From an uncultured Mycoplasmatota bacterium (GTDB taxonomy: Bacteria > Bacillota_I > Bacilli_A > RF39 > UBA660): 13,409 bases of DNA. Under the pieces are notes generated by a model. It was not told the DNA's origin. It did not search any database and saw only the letters and a program-made list of their open reading frames with translations. The stretch spans positions 1 through 13,409 of the forward strand of contig USDC01000007.1 in assembly GCA_900553435.1 (NCBI GenBank). Reading direction: 5' to 3'. Made by a program: the position numbers and the translations under genes. Shown piece after piece: positions 6,113 through 13,409 of this stretch. Numbering within the stretch: position 1 is the stretch's first letter; each line of letters starts with the position of its first letter.

Positions 6113-7047
6113 TAATAGATAAATACAATGAAACAAATAATGAAGGATTAATCAAACTAGAACAATCATCAACTGTTCAAACCCCAGATTTAACAGAATA
6201 TAGATATACTGGAGTAAGTACTGGTGTAAAAAACTATGTAAGATTTAATAATGAATTATGGAGAATTATAGAGGTATTTAAAGTAGATAACGGAACTGGA
6301 ACTTATGAAGAAAGACTTAAAATAATAAGAGATGAAAGTATCGGTGTATATTCATGGGATACAAGTGCTTCAAGCATTAATTCTGGATACGGAATAAATC
6401 AGTGGGGTGAGTCTGGCTCATATATTAGGGTGGACCTTATGAGACTATTAAACCCAGGATATGAAAGTGAAAGTGTAAATAATAGTTTATATTGGAATAG
6501 AGACAGTGGAGAATGTTATTATTCTCATATTTCTTATGATTATCATATTTCACCATGTGATTTTAGTGATACTGGATTAACTAGTGATGCAAAAGGTATG
6601 ATAGATGATGCAAAATGGTATACATCTAGTGCACCTTTTGGACTAAATAGCGGTGAATATTATAAAGAAATTAGAAAAAAAACAACTAAAGATTTTTCTG
6701 ATGTTGATGGAGTAACAAGAACAACAAATTGGATAGGTAAAATTGGTTTAATTTATCCTGAAGATTATGGGTATGCAAACAAAAATTGTTATTCTAATAC
6801 TGATTTGTCAAATTATAATGATGAGGAATGTATGGATTCAAATTGGATATTTTATGAGTTTATTTGGACGATGATAGCGAGAGAAGATAACGCAAATGTT
6901 ATTTTTTATGTTAATAATGAGGGTAGACTTTATGGAAATTATACTTATTGGGCAGATAGAATATATCCTACAATTTATTTAAAGCCAAATGTAAGAATAA
7001 CTTCAGGAGATGGAACTTTAGAAAATCCTTATAAGTTAACATTATAA
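6109..7047 (+). CDS. C-terminal continuation of the second surface-family protein (frame -1)
   Basis: Open from just after a TAA at 6094-6096 to the stop at 7045-7047. It begins KIIIDKYNETNNEG if joined to the upstream frame and contains a TGVSTGVKNYVRFNNELWRII segment. It then aligns with the copy at 2-733 through WDTS, GINQWGESG, LMRLLNPGY, DAKGMIDDAKWYTS, GVTRTTNWIGKIGLIYP and the final YLKPNVRITSGDGT, NPYKL block. The in-frame GTG at 6430 and ATG at 6439 lie inside the conserved region, so they are not convincing starts. The middle (about 6800-6960) is the part most different from the first copy. Confidence 0.65.
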   Translation: MIIDKYNETNNEGLIKLEQSSTVQTPDLTEYRYTGVSTGVKNYVRFNNELWRIIEVFKVDNGTGTYEERLKIIRDESIGVYSWDTSASSINSGYGINQWGESGSYIRVDLMRLLNPGYESESVNNSLYWNRDSGECYYSHISYDYHISPCDFSDTGLTSDAKGMIDDAKWYTSSAPFGLNSGEYYKEIRKKTTKDFSDVDGVTRTTNWIGKIGLIYPEDYGYANKNCYSNTDLSNYNDEECMDSNWIFYEFIWTMIAREDNANVIFYVNNEGRLYGNYTYWADRIYPTIYLKPNVRITSGDGTLENPYKLTL

Positions 7048-7055
7048 TTTTTTTT
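7030..7055 (+). terminator. Weak AT-only terminator after the second surface-family gene
   Basis: TTATAA (7030-7035) can pair with TTATAA (7042-7047) around a 6-nt loop, followed by eight T residues (7048-7055). The stem has no G-C pairs, so function is uncertain, but position and T run fit a gene end. Confidence 0.3.
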
Positions 7056-7082
7056 AATTGATTATTATGTAATATTTACTAC

Positions 7083-7111
7083 TTGACAAAACATAGTAAT
7101 AGTTATATCAT
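7083..7111 (+). promoter_or_regulatory. Sigma-A promoter of the PadR-DUF1700 operon with a flanking inverted repeat
   Basis: TTGACA (7083-7088) is a perfect -35, and TATCAT (7106-7111) follows a 17-bp spacer. TTACTA (7076-7081) and TAGTAA (7094-7099) form a 6-bp inverted repeat bracketing the -35, and ATGT (7067-7070) and ACAT (7091-7094) a wider one. PadR proteins often bind ATGT/ACAT-type dyads in their own promoters, so autorepression is a plausible inference. Confidence 0.65.
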
Positions 7112-7132
7112 TTATTTGTGGAGGTGTAAAAA

Positions 7133-7453
7133 GTGGATACTCAATTTAAAAAAGGTGTTTTAGAACTTCTTGTTTTACTTATTGTTGAAACAGAAGATAA
7201 ATATGGTTATGAATTAGTTGAAGAAGTTTCTTCTATTGTTAATGTTAATGAGGGAACTATTTATCCGATACTAAAAAGATTAACAAATGAAAAATATTTT
7301 GAGACATATTTAAAAGAATCTACAGAAGGTCCTCCTAGAAAGTATTATCATATAACAGATTTAGGTAAAAACAGAAGTGTTGAATTATTAAGAGAATGGA
7401 AAAAATTTAATAAAAAAGTAAATAGTTTTATAAAGGAGATTGAAGAGAAATGA
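7133..7453 (+). CDS. PadR-family transcriptional regulator
   Basis: A 106-residue winged-helix regulator of the short PadR subfamily. The N-terminus QFKKGVLELLVLLIV, then YGYELVEEV, the recognition-helix motif VNEGTIYPILKRLTNE, the wing EGPPRKYYHITDLGK and a C-terminal helix that would form the dimer are all in the expected order. Translation starts at GTG (7133), with GGAGGTG at 7120-7126 six bases upstream. Its TGA overlaps the ATG of the next gene (ATGA at 7450-7453), so the two are translationally coupled. PadR genes paired with DUF1700/HAAS membrane proteins are a recurring Firmicutes arrangement linked to envelope stress. The inducing signal cannot be read from sequence. Confidence 0.93.
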   Translation: MDTQFKKGVLELLVLLIVETEDKYGYELVEEVSSIVNVNEGTIYPILKRLTNEKYFETYLKESTEGPPRKYYHITDLGKNRSVELLREWKKFNKKVNSFIKEIEEK

Positions 7454-8805
7454 AAAAAGAGGAATTTTTAAATAAATTAAGAGAAAAGATATCTATTTTA
7501 AAAAAAGAAGAACAAGATGACATTATTAATGAATATAGCGAACATATTGAAGAAAAACTAAAAAAGAAAGAAAAAGAAGAAGATATAATAAAAGAACTTG
7601 GCGATATAGATGAGATTGCTAAAGAAATACTTGATGCTTATAAAATAAATGAAGAATACAGCAATAAAAAAACTGGTGTTAAGTTTTTTGAAACATGTAA
7701 TAGTGTAATTGAAGCTATTGTTGAAAAGTTTGCTAATAAAAGTTTTTCTGAGATTGCTAAATTTTTATTAGAAATTATAGTTATTTTAATACTAATATTT
7801 GTTTTAAAATTACCATTCTTATTAATTGAATCCTTTGGTGCAGATGCGTTTTACTCTCTTTTCCCACCAGCTAGTGGCTTGCTTACTGGTATTTGGAAAT
7901 TTTTAATTGAAATGTGTTACCTAGTAGTAGCTGTTGTAGTTTTTGTAAATATTTTTAAAGTTAGATATTTAAATGACGTAAAAAAAAAGAAAGTAGAAGT
8001 TAAAAAAGAAGATAGAAAAAATAATACTTCTGCAGAAAAAGTTTTACCTCATAAAAAACATCATGTCAGTGCAGTAGATACTGGAGCTAGTATACTTTAT
8101 TCATTTTTTAAAGTTATTATAATATTACTTAGCCTACCTTTTATTTTCTCTTTGATATTTTTATGTGTTAGTTTAGGAGTAATGATTTTTGTAGGTATAA
8201 CATCTAATTTCTTTTTTGGAATAATTCTTTGTATTTTAGCGCTGTTAGTAGGAAATTTATGGCTTTTAGAAATTGTTTATAGAATTGTATTTGATAAACC
8301 ATTTCATGGCTTAAGACTTTTTATAACATTTATTGGAGTAATTGTTGCGTTTATTCTAGGAGTAATTTTTACATTTTTTGAATTTACCAACATTGAAATA
8401 GTAGAAAATGGAGTTAATGAAATTGAAAATAATGAAGTAGAAAAAACAATAAAACTAACAAATGATAAAACAAATATTTATTGTTATGAATGTGTTATTT
8501 CAAACCAAGAAGTAGTTATCGATAACAGTTTAAACAATGAAATAAAAGTAAAAGCAACTTATAAAGATAAAATACAAAATGCGAAAATAGAGCAAGAGTC
8601 ATTAAATCAATATATAGTTTATTCTAACGAAAACTTAAGAGGAATGTTTGATTTTATATTTGATAATTTAAAAGAAGATAGACTAATTAGTTTAGATACT
8701 AGTGAGTCATTAAAAGTTACAGTTTATGTGAGCCGTAAAGATTTAAGTAAAATAAATTTTGATGATAATAGGTACTATATTAATGGAGTTTATCAAGGAA
8801 AATAA
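7450..8805 (+). CDS. HAAS/DUF1700 membrane protein with a C-terminal extracytoplasmic domain
   Basis: The 451-residue protein starts with a cytoplasmic HAAS (DUF1700) helical domain at residues 1-70 (MKKEEFLNKLREKI, DIINEYSEHIEEKL, IIKELGDIDEIAKEIL), a module known to partner PadR regulators. Hydrophobic segments follow at about 103-127, 143-169, 213-250, 253-280 and 288-311, with a Lys-rich loop at 174-206. Residues 312-451 are polar and beta-rich (TIKLTNDKTNIYCYECVIS, LKVTVYVSRKDLSKI), resembling the DUF4097 putative-adhesin fold, and probably lie outside the membrane. The ATGA overlap with padR shows one operon. I infer that it senses or modulates envelope state and controls PadR through the HAAS domain. 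Confidence 0.85.
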   Translation: MKKEEFLNKLREKISILKKEEQDDIINEYSEHIEEKLKKKEKEEDIIKELGDIDEIAKEILDAYKINEEYSNKKTGVKFFETCNSVIEAIVEKFANKSFSEIAKFLLEIIVILILIFVLKLPFLLIESFGADAFYSLFPPASGLLTGIWKFLIEMCYLVVAVVVFVNIFKVRYLNDVKKKKVEVKKEDRKNNTSAEKVLPHKKHHVSAVDTGASILYSFFKVIIILLSLPFIFSLIFLCVSLGVMIFVGITSNFFFGIILCILALLVGNLWLLEIVYRIVFDKPFHGLRLFITFIGVIVAFILGVIFTFFEFTNIEIVENGVNEIENNEVEKTIKLTNDKTNIYCYECVISNQEVVIDNSLNNEIKVKATYKDKIQNAKIEQESLNQYIVYSNENLRGMFDFIFDNLKEDRLISLDTSESLKVTVYVSRKDLSKINFDDNRYYINGVYQGK

Positions 8806-8834
8806 AAAATACTATTTTTACAGTAGTATTTTTT
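8804..8834. terminator. Bidirectional terminator between convergent genes
   Basis: AAAAAATACTA (8804-8814) and TAGTATTTTTT (8824-8834) form a perfect 11-bp stem with a 9-nt loop. A-run and T-run arms let it work on both strands. It spans the 27-bp gap between the stop codons of the DUF1700 gene and the minus-strand ATPase and overlaps the ATPase stop. Confidence 0.75.
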
Positions 8835-10101
8835 AATTTTTTAAGCAACCTATAGGTACAATATAAATTCCATCTTCTCGTTTATATGCAAAATTTCCAG
8901 TAGCTGTTATGACCATGAGGAATGAAGGAACCTTCATTTTTTTTGTGTCAATTTTATCTCTTAATTTAGTTAAGTTATTAACTCCTTCTTCAATTAATTT
9001 ATCTCCACCTAACTTTATTTCAATTAAAGCGTATGAAGAATTTCTTAAATGAATAACTGCGTCACATTCTAAATTTGAGGAATCTCTATAATGGTATAAA
9101 GTTCCGTTTATGCTTTCTGCATATATTCTTAAATCTCTAATACATAAATTTTCAAATATAAATCTAAAAGTGTTTAAATCTTGGATTAAGTCGTTTGGTC
9201 CAAGACCTAAAGTCGCAGTTGCAATAGATGGGTCAATAAAATATTTAGTATAGGAACTTCTTATTGCTGTTTTACTTCTTAAGTTTGGATTCCATGCAGG
9301 TGCTTCTTCGATTACAAAAATTTTCTTAAGAGCATTTATGTATGAAAAAATTGTATCTGAATCTAAGGATGTGGAATCATTATACATCATGTCATTTTTT
9401 AAAGTACTTATAGATGAAGAAGTTCCAATATTTCTAGCATAACTTTTCATGAGATTTTTTACTCTTTCACTATTTCGCGAAACGCCATCTGCTCTAGATA
9501 TATCAGAGTTAATAATTGCATCAAAATAATCAAAAGCTTGTTCTAAAGCTATCTCTTTTTCCATTGATATACTTTTTGGCCAACCACCTCTACAACATAA
9601 ATATGCAATATCTTCTAAAGTTAAATTATTAGTGCCAGAGATTTCACTCTGATTAAATAAGTCTTTAAGACTAATGCTACCATTTGATTCTAATGATTCA
9701 AATAGTGACATAGGTCTCATTAATAAAAATGCAAATCTTCCAGTTCCTGTGTGTGAAATCATACTTTGATCAACAGGAACAGAGGAACCAGTCAAAATAA
9801 ATTGTCCTTCGTCCTTTCTGTGATCTACTTCAAATCTAACTGCATCCCAGAGTTTTGGTGCTAATTGCCATTCATCAATAAGTCTAGGCGTTTTTCCTTT
9901 TAAAAGTAATGTAGGATTAATATCAGCTAAAGTTAGATTTTGTTCCTTACTTTCAGGATTGGACATATATAAAATGCTTTTTGATATTTGTTCTGCGGTT
10001 GTAGTTTTACCACACCATTTTGGTCCTTCAATTAATACTGCTCCTTTTCCTTTTAGTTTTTTCTTCAACATTTCATCAACAACTCGTTTTTTATATTCCA
10101 T
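8833..10101 (-). CDS. AAA-family ATPase with DUF4143 C-terminal domain
   Basis: A 422-residue P-loop ATPase of the AAA_14/DUF4143 type. Walker A GPKWCGKTT (residues 26-34), Walker B RLIDEWQ (Asp76, Glu77), the sensor-like FILTGSS (101-107), and the SHTGTGRFAFLLMRPMSLFE region (116-135) are clear. The C-terminal DUF4143 half contains FENLCIRDLRIYAE, then ECDAVI (Asp347) and ALIEIKLGG (Glu361, Lys363), an arrangement like the D...ExK core of PD-(D/E)XK nuclease folds. Family members are widespread accessory genes of largely unknown function, so nuclease activity is only suggested. The ATG at 10101 follows GAAGGTGAT on the minus strand. It is convergent with the DUF1700 gene, divergent from uvrA and apparently monocistronic, consistent with independent acquisition. 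Confidence 0.9.
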   Translation of the reverse strand: MEYKKRVVDEMLKKKLKGKGAVLIEGPKWCGKTTTAEQISKSILYMSNPESKEQNLTLADINPTLLLKGKTPRLIDEWQLAPKLWDAVRFEVDHRKDEGQFILTGSSVPVDQSMISHTGTGRFAFLLMRPMSLFESLESNGSISLKDLFNQSEISGTNNLTLEDIAYLCCRGGWPKSISMEKEIALEQAFDYFDAIINSDISRADGVSRNSERVKNLMKSYARNIGTSSSISTLKNDMMYNDSTSLDSDTIFSYINALKKIFVIEEAPAWNPNLRSKTAIRSSYTKYFIDPSIATATLGLGPNDLIQDLNTFRFIFENLCIRDLRIYAESINGTLYHYRDSSNLECDAVIHLRNSSYALIEIKLGGDKLIEEGVNNLTKLRDKIDTKKMKVPSFLMVITATGNFAYKREDGIYIVPIGCLKN

Positions 10102-10120
10102 AAAATCACCTTCTAATATT

Positions 10121-10148
10121 ATTTTACACTTTTTTAAAAAAATTTCAA
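10121..10148 (-). promoter_or_regulatory. Promoter of the AAA/DUF4143 ATPase gene
   Basis: On the minus strand TTGAAA (10148-10143), a 16-bp spacer and TAAAAT (10126-10121) form a sigma-A type promoter with a 10-15 base leader ahead of the start codon at 10101. The 23-bp direct repeats begin six bases upstream of its -35. Confidence 0.6.
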
Positions 10149-10153
10149 CAAAA

Positions 10154-10216
10154 TTCGGTAATTTGTAGAAAAAATATTCGGTAATTTGTAGAAAAATAAT
10201 TCGGTAATTTGTGAAC
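10154..10216. repeat. Three direct repeats with an exact 23-bp period
   Basis: TTCGGTAATTTGTAGAA begins at 10154 and 10177, and a third copy (TTCGGTAATTTGTGAAC) at 10200, all spaced exactly 23 bases apart with AT-rich linkers. The first two units are partly dyadic (TTC...GAA outer arms, AAT/ATT centre). On the minus strand each reads TTCTACAAATTACCGAA. They lie between the ATPase promoter and the uvrA promoter. The regular period, about two helical turns, suggests stacked binding sites for a regulator, possibly the ATPase itself. Confidence 0.85.
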
Positions 10217-10228
10217 TTTAAATATTGA

Positions 10229-10257
10229 TTTACATATTCATTGATAAATGTTATAAT
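10229..10257 (+). promoter_or_regulatory. Promoter of uvrA
   Basis: TTTACA (10229-10234), a 17-bp spacer and TATAAT (10252-10257), with TG at 10249-10250 making an extended -10 (TGTTATAAT). Transcription would start near 10264, leaving a leader of about 75 bases before the ATG. No SOS-type operator is evident. Confidence 0.75.
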
Positions 10258-10337
10258 ACTTGCGCAATTTGGAGATAATAATATTAATACTTATTAAACA
10301 AACAAATGTATGCTATTATGTGTTAGGAGTGTTTTAA

Positions 10338-13148
10338 ATGGATAAGATAATAATAAAGGGAGCAAGAGAAAATAATTTAAAAAATATTGATATAGAAATA
10401 CCTAAAAATAAATTAGTGGTTATGACTGGAGTAAGTGGAAGTGGAAAAAGCAGCTTGGCTTTTGATACTATTTATGCTGAAGGTCAAAGAAGATACATGG
10501 AATCTTTAAGTGCATATGCAAGACAATTTTTAGGAAATTCAGAAAAACCTTTAGTTGATTCAATAGAAGGACTGAGTCCAAGTATTAGTATAGATCAAAA
10601 AACAACTAATAGAAATCCGCGTTCTACAGTTGGTACGGTTACAGAAATATATGACTATTTAAGGCTACTTTATGCTAGAATCGGAGTTCCTTATTGTCCT
10701 AACCATAATAAACCAATTAAAGCACAAAGTATAGAAGAAATGACTAATAAAATTTTAGCATTAGAAGAGGGCACTAAAATAGAAATTATGGCTCCAGTAG
10801 TTAGAGGAGAAAAAGGGACACAAAAAGATTTGTTTGAGAAACTAAGAAAAGATGGTTTTGTAAGAGTAAGAGTAAATGGAGAGATAAAAGATTTAAGTGA
10901 AGAAATAACTTTAGAGAAGAACTTAAAAAGTTTTGTTGAAGTTGTAGTAGATAGAATAGTAGTTAAAGAAAGTGCTAGAAGTAGAATATTTGAAGCAATT
11001 GAAATAAGTTGTAATCTGGCTTTAGGGAAAGTGTTAATAAATATTCTTGGAGATAAAGAAGTTTTGATGAGTGAAAACTATGCTTGTCCTGATTGTGATT
11101 TTTCTTTACCTGAGCTTGAACCTAGAATGTTTAGTTTTAATAGTCCTTTTGGAGCATGTAGTGAATGTAAAGGACTTGGTGTTAAATTAAAAATAGATGA
11201 AGATACATTAATACCAAATAAAACTAAAAGTATACTAGGAGGGGCAATCACCTCTTTTCAAAGTGGAGACTCTTTAAGTTTATATTATAAAAAATTAGGA
11301 GCTGTTGCTGACTTTTATAATATTGATTTAAATAAACCAGTTAAAGATTTGACAAGAAAAGAACTTAATATAATTCTTTATGGTTCAAAGGATAAAATTC
11401 CTTTTAGTTATAAAGCTAAAAGTGGAAGTATATTAAAAAATAATGATAAATTTGAAGGGATTATTACAAACTTAGAAAGACGTTATATGGAAACTTCTAG
11501 TGAATTTATTAGAAGATGGATAATGGGATACATGAGTGAACACACTTGTGAAGTGTGCCACGGTGCTAGACTTAGTGATAGCATATTAAATGTATTTATA
11601 AATAAAAAGAATATATATGAACTTACTTTAATGAGTATTAGAGATTTATTAGATTTTTTTAAAAACATTAAACTTACTAAAACAGAAAAAGAAATTTCAG
11701 AATTAATTATTAAAGAAATAGTTGAAAGATTAACATTTCTAAAAAATGTAGGACTTGAATATTTAACACTAAGTAGGAGTGCAGGTACACTTTCAGGTGG
11801 AGAAAGTCAAAGAATAAGACTTGCAACACAAATAGGAAGTAGATTAAGTGGAGTACTTTATGTATTAGATGAACCTAGTATTGGTTTACATCAAAGAGAT
11901 AATGACAAATTAATTAAATCTCTTTTAGACATGAGAGATTTAGGTAATACTTTAATAGTAGTAGAACATGATCATGATACAATGTTAGCTGCAGATTATT
12001 TAATTGATATTGGCCCTAAAGCTGGTAGTGAGGGTGGATATGTAGTTGCTAAAGGTACTCCAGAAGAAGTTATGAAAAACGAAAAATCTATAACTGGCAG
12101 ATATTTATCTGGCAAAGAAAAAATAGAAGTACCAAAAAAACGTAGAAAAGGTAATAAAAAGTTTATTGAAATAAAAGGGGCAAGTGAAAACAACTTAAAA
12201 AACGTTAATGTAAAAATCCCTCTTGGAACTTTTACTTGCGTTACCGGAGTTAGCGGAAGTGGTAAAAGTACATTAATAAATGAAATACTTTATAAAACGC
12301 TTTCTCAAAAAATATATCATAGTAAAGAAAAACCTGGAAAAGTAAAAAAGATAATTGGTATAGATAAATTAGATAAAGTAGTTAATATCTCACAAGATCC
12401 AATAGGAAGGACGCCAAGAAGTAATCCGGCAACTTATGTTGGAGTGTTTGACTCTATTAGAGAGGTTTTTGCTGAGACTAAAGAATCTAAAATGAGAGGA
12501 TACTCTAAAAGTAGATATTCATTTAATGTTAAAGGTGGAAGATGTGAGGCATGTAACGGAGATGGTGTTAAAAAAATTGAAATGCATTTCCTACCTGATG
12601 TATATGTTCCATGTGATGTTTGTCATGGAAAAAGATATAATAAAGAAACTCTTGATGTTAAGTTTAAAGGACATAGTATAAGTGATGTACTTGACTTAAG
12701 AGTAGATGAAGCAATAAAAGTTTTTGAAAATATTCCAAAAGTTTATAGAAGTTTAGAGCTTATGCAAAGAGTTGGACTTGGTTATATTAAACTTGGACAA
12801 AATGCTGTATCTCTTTCTGGAGGTGAAGCTGCACGTGTTAAACTTGCTAAAGAACTTCAAAAAAAACCAACTGGAAAAAGCGTATATATTTTAGATGAAC
12901 CGACAACTGGTCTTCATACAGATGATATTAAAAAATTACTAGAAATATTACAAACTATTGTGGATAATGGAGATACTGTTATTGTTATAGAACACAATTT
13001 AGATGTAATTAAAGTCGCTGACTATATAATCGATTTAGGACCAGAGGGAGGAGAACTTGGAGGAGAAATAATTGGGGTAGGTACTCCAGAGGAAATAATT
13101 AAAAATGAAAAATCTTATACAGGAGAATATTTAAAGAAAATAATGTAA
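10338..13148 (+). CDS. uvrA: Excinuclease ABC subunit A
   Basis: UvrA is the ABC-type ATPase dimer that scans DNA and delivers UvrB to lesions in nucleotide excision repair. The 936-residue protein has the full two-ATPase layout: Walker A GVSGSGKSS (31-39), zinc-module cysteines in CPDCDF and CSECKGLG, CEVCHGARL, signature LSGGESQR (485-492), Walker B YVLDEPSIGLH, the second Walker A GVSGSGKST (637-645), the C-terminal zinc finger CEACNGDG plus CDVCHGKR, signature LSGGEAAR (826-833), and VYILDEPTTGLH. TAGGAG lies about eight bases before the ATG. It is intact and has its own promoter and terminator. In many Firmicutes uvrA directly follows uvrB; here about 4.8 kb of unrelated genes intervene. 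Confidence 0.98.
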   Translation: MDKIIIKGARENNLKNIDIEIPKNKLVVMTGVSGSGKSSLAFDTIYAEGQRRYMESLSAYARQFLGNSEKPLVDSIEGLSPSISIDQKTTNRNPRSTVGTVTEIYDYLRLLYARIGVPYCPNHNKPIKAQSIEEMTNKILALEEGTKIEIMAPVVRGEKGTQKDLFEKLRKDGFVRVRVNGEIKDLSEEITLEKNLKSFVEVVVDRIVVKESARSRIFEAIEISCNLALGKVLINILGDKEVLMSENYACPDCDFSLPELEPRMFSFNSPFGACSECKGLGVKLKIDEDTLIPNKTKSILGGAITSFQSGDSLSLYYKKLGAVADFYNIDLNKPVKDLTRKELNIILYGSKDKIPFSYKAKSGSILKNNDKFEGIITNLERRYMETSSEFIRRWIMGYMSEHTCEVCHGARLSDSILNVFINKKNIYELTLMSIRDLLDFFKNIKLTKTEKEISELIIKEIVERLTFLKNVGLEYLTLSRSAGTLSGGESQRIRLATQIGSRLSGVLYVLDEPSIGLHQRDNDKLIKSLLDMRDLGNTLIVVEHDHDTMLAADYLIDIGPKAGSEGGYVVAKGTPEEVMKNEKSITGRYLSGKEKIEVPKKRRKGNKKFIEIKGASENNLKNVNVKIPLGTFTCVTGVSGSGKSTLINEILYKTLSQKIYHSKEKPGKVKKIIGIDKLDKVVNISQDPIGRTPRSNPATYVGVFDSIREVFAETKESKMRGYSKSRYSFNVKGGRCEACNGDGVKKIEMHFLPDVYVPCDVCHGKRYNKETLDVKFKGHSISDVLDLRVDEAIKVFENIPKVYRSLELMQRVGLGYIKLGQNAVSLSGGEAARVKLAKELQKKPTGKSVYILDEPTTGLHTDDIKKLLEILQTIVDNGDTVIVIEHNLDVIKVADYIIDLGPEGGELGGEIIGVGTPEEIIKNEKSYTGEYLKKIM

Positions 13149-13150
13149 TT

Positions 13151-13177
13151 CACACACTTATAAACAGTGTGTGTTTT
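13151..13177 (+). terminator. Intrinsic terminator after uvrA
   Basis: CACACACT (13151-13158) pairs with AGTGTGTG (13166-13173), an 8-bp GC-containing stem with a 7-nt loop, then TTTT. It starts two bases after the stop codon. The T run is short. Confidence 0.65.
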
Positions 13178-13197
13178 ATAAACGCTTTTTAAATTCA

Positions 13198-13359
13198 TTA
13201 AAATATTATGTAGTTATTAGTATTATCTAAAGAAGTAACATCTTTTATTTCTATAAAAAGATTAAGAATTCTATTTAAACCTTTAATAATTTGTTTTTCA
13301 TTAAAAACGTCCTCAATGTTTTTGACCTCAACAACTTGTTTTAAAATTATGTTATAGAT
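13198..13359 (-). pseudogene. Possible 3' end of a degraded minus-strand gene
   Basis: A 53-codon minus-strand frame ends at a TAA (13200-13198) and reads protein-like text such as KQVVEVKNIEDVF, NEKQIIKGLNRI and LFIEIKDVTSL, consistent with an amphipathic helical C-terminus. It has no start codon with a Shine-Dalgarno, and an in-frame TAA lies immediately upstream. Another frame (13409 to about 13350) reads HYIFLIKSI and could be its N-terminal continuation after a frameshift. I do not recognise the family. Nothing else is seen in the 232 bases after the uvrA terminator. Confidence 0.3.
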
Positions 13360-13409
13360 TTAATTAAAAAGATATAGTGGATAGAGTTTTGTTTAGAAAA
13401 AACTATTAT

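Larger units (their letters stand above)
5786..7047 (+). pseudogene. Second copy of the exported paralogous family, interrupted by a -1 frameshift
   Basis: Reading 5786-6109 in one frame and 6109-7047 in the next gives one continuous protein of about 420 residues: an N-terminal membrane anchor, a spacer domain, then the conserved domain shared with the copy at 2-733. The join is at ACA AAA TAA (6104-6112). One extra A in the A4 run would read TKIIIDKYNE and restore the frame. No start codon with a Shine-Dalgarno opens the second frame. It is therefore either a recently broken gene, a slippage-controlled gene, or an assembly error. Conserved landmarks of the second half are WDTS, GYGINQWGESG, LMRLLNPGY, DGVTR, LIYPEDYGY and YLKPNVRITSGDGT. 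The function is unknown; a cell-surface or secreted role is inferred from the anchor. Confidence 0.7.

Noticed and set aside
6430..7047. Independent gene starting at the GTG at 6430
   Set aside because: The start lies inside the conserved domain, has no Shine-Dalgarno, and the same frame is open for more than 300 bases upstream with homologous residues.
9959..10168. 69-residue plus-strand ORF antisense to the ATPase
   Set aside because: Lies over the well-supported Walker A coding region; no Shine-Dalgarno or recognisable motif; a shadow frame.
10154..10216. CRISPR-like short array
   Set aside because: Only three units, a 23-bp period leaving about 6 bases between repeats, similar linkers and no cas genes; operator-like repeats fit better.
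1..13409. Mycoplasma-type code (TGA = Trp)
   Set aside because: TGA closes genes at natural family ends and Trp positions use TGG throughout.

Overview
The window is AT-rich DNA (roughly a quarter G+C by eye) from a low-G+C Gram-positive bacterium. The coding style, the divergent short pyrophosphatase, the extended -10 promoters and a paralogous family of exported proteins suggest an uncultured gut Bacilli/Mollicutes-related lineage (RF39-like). That placement is inference. TGA acts as a stop (surface-protein stop at 731-733, PadR stop at 7451-7453) and Trp is TGG, so the code is the standard bacterial one and not the Mycoplasma code.

Layout. Positions 2-733 are the 3' part of an exported paralogous-family protein whose start lies before the window. 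Positions 818-3483 hold pyruvate kinase (pyk), a short family-I-like inorganic pyrophosphatase, and folD; the last two overlap and are probably translationally coupled. uvrB follows at 3576-5528 behind its own near-consensus promoter. An accessory block then separates uvrB from uvrA. It holds a second, frameshifted copy of the surface-protein family (5786-7047), a PadR regulator with a membrane HAAS/DUF1700 protein (7133-8805), and a convergent AAA/DUF4143 ATPase on the minus strand (8833-10101). uvrA occupies 10338-13148, and a possible gene remnant on the minus strand closes the window.

How the parts relate. pyk feeds glycolytic ATP production, pyrophosphatase pulls pyrophosphate-releasing reactions forward, and FolD supplies one-carbon folates. 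UvrB and UvrA belong to the same nucleotide-excision repair machine but sit about 4.8 kb apart with separate promoters, although these genes are commonly adjacent in Firmicutes. PadR plus DUF1700 is a recognisable envelope-stress type regulatory pair.

Most unusual signals. (1) A G8 tract lies inside a candidate promoter of the second surface-family gene, which also carries a coding frameshift; together these suggest switching or decay of a surface antigen. (2) Three direct repeats with an exact 23-bp period lie just upstream of the ATPase promoter, in the divergent ATPase/uvrA intergenic region. (3) The surface-protein family itself has two diverged same-strand copies here. No tRNA, rRNA, CRISPR array or transposase was found.
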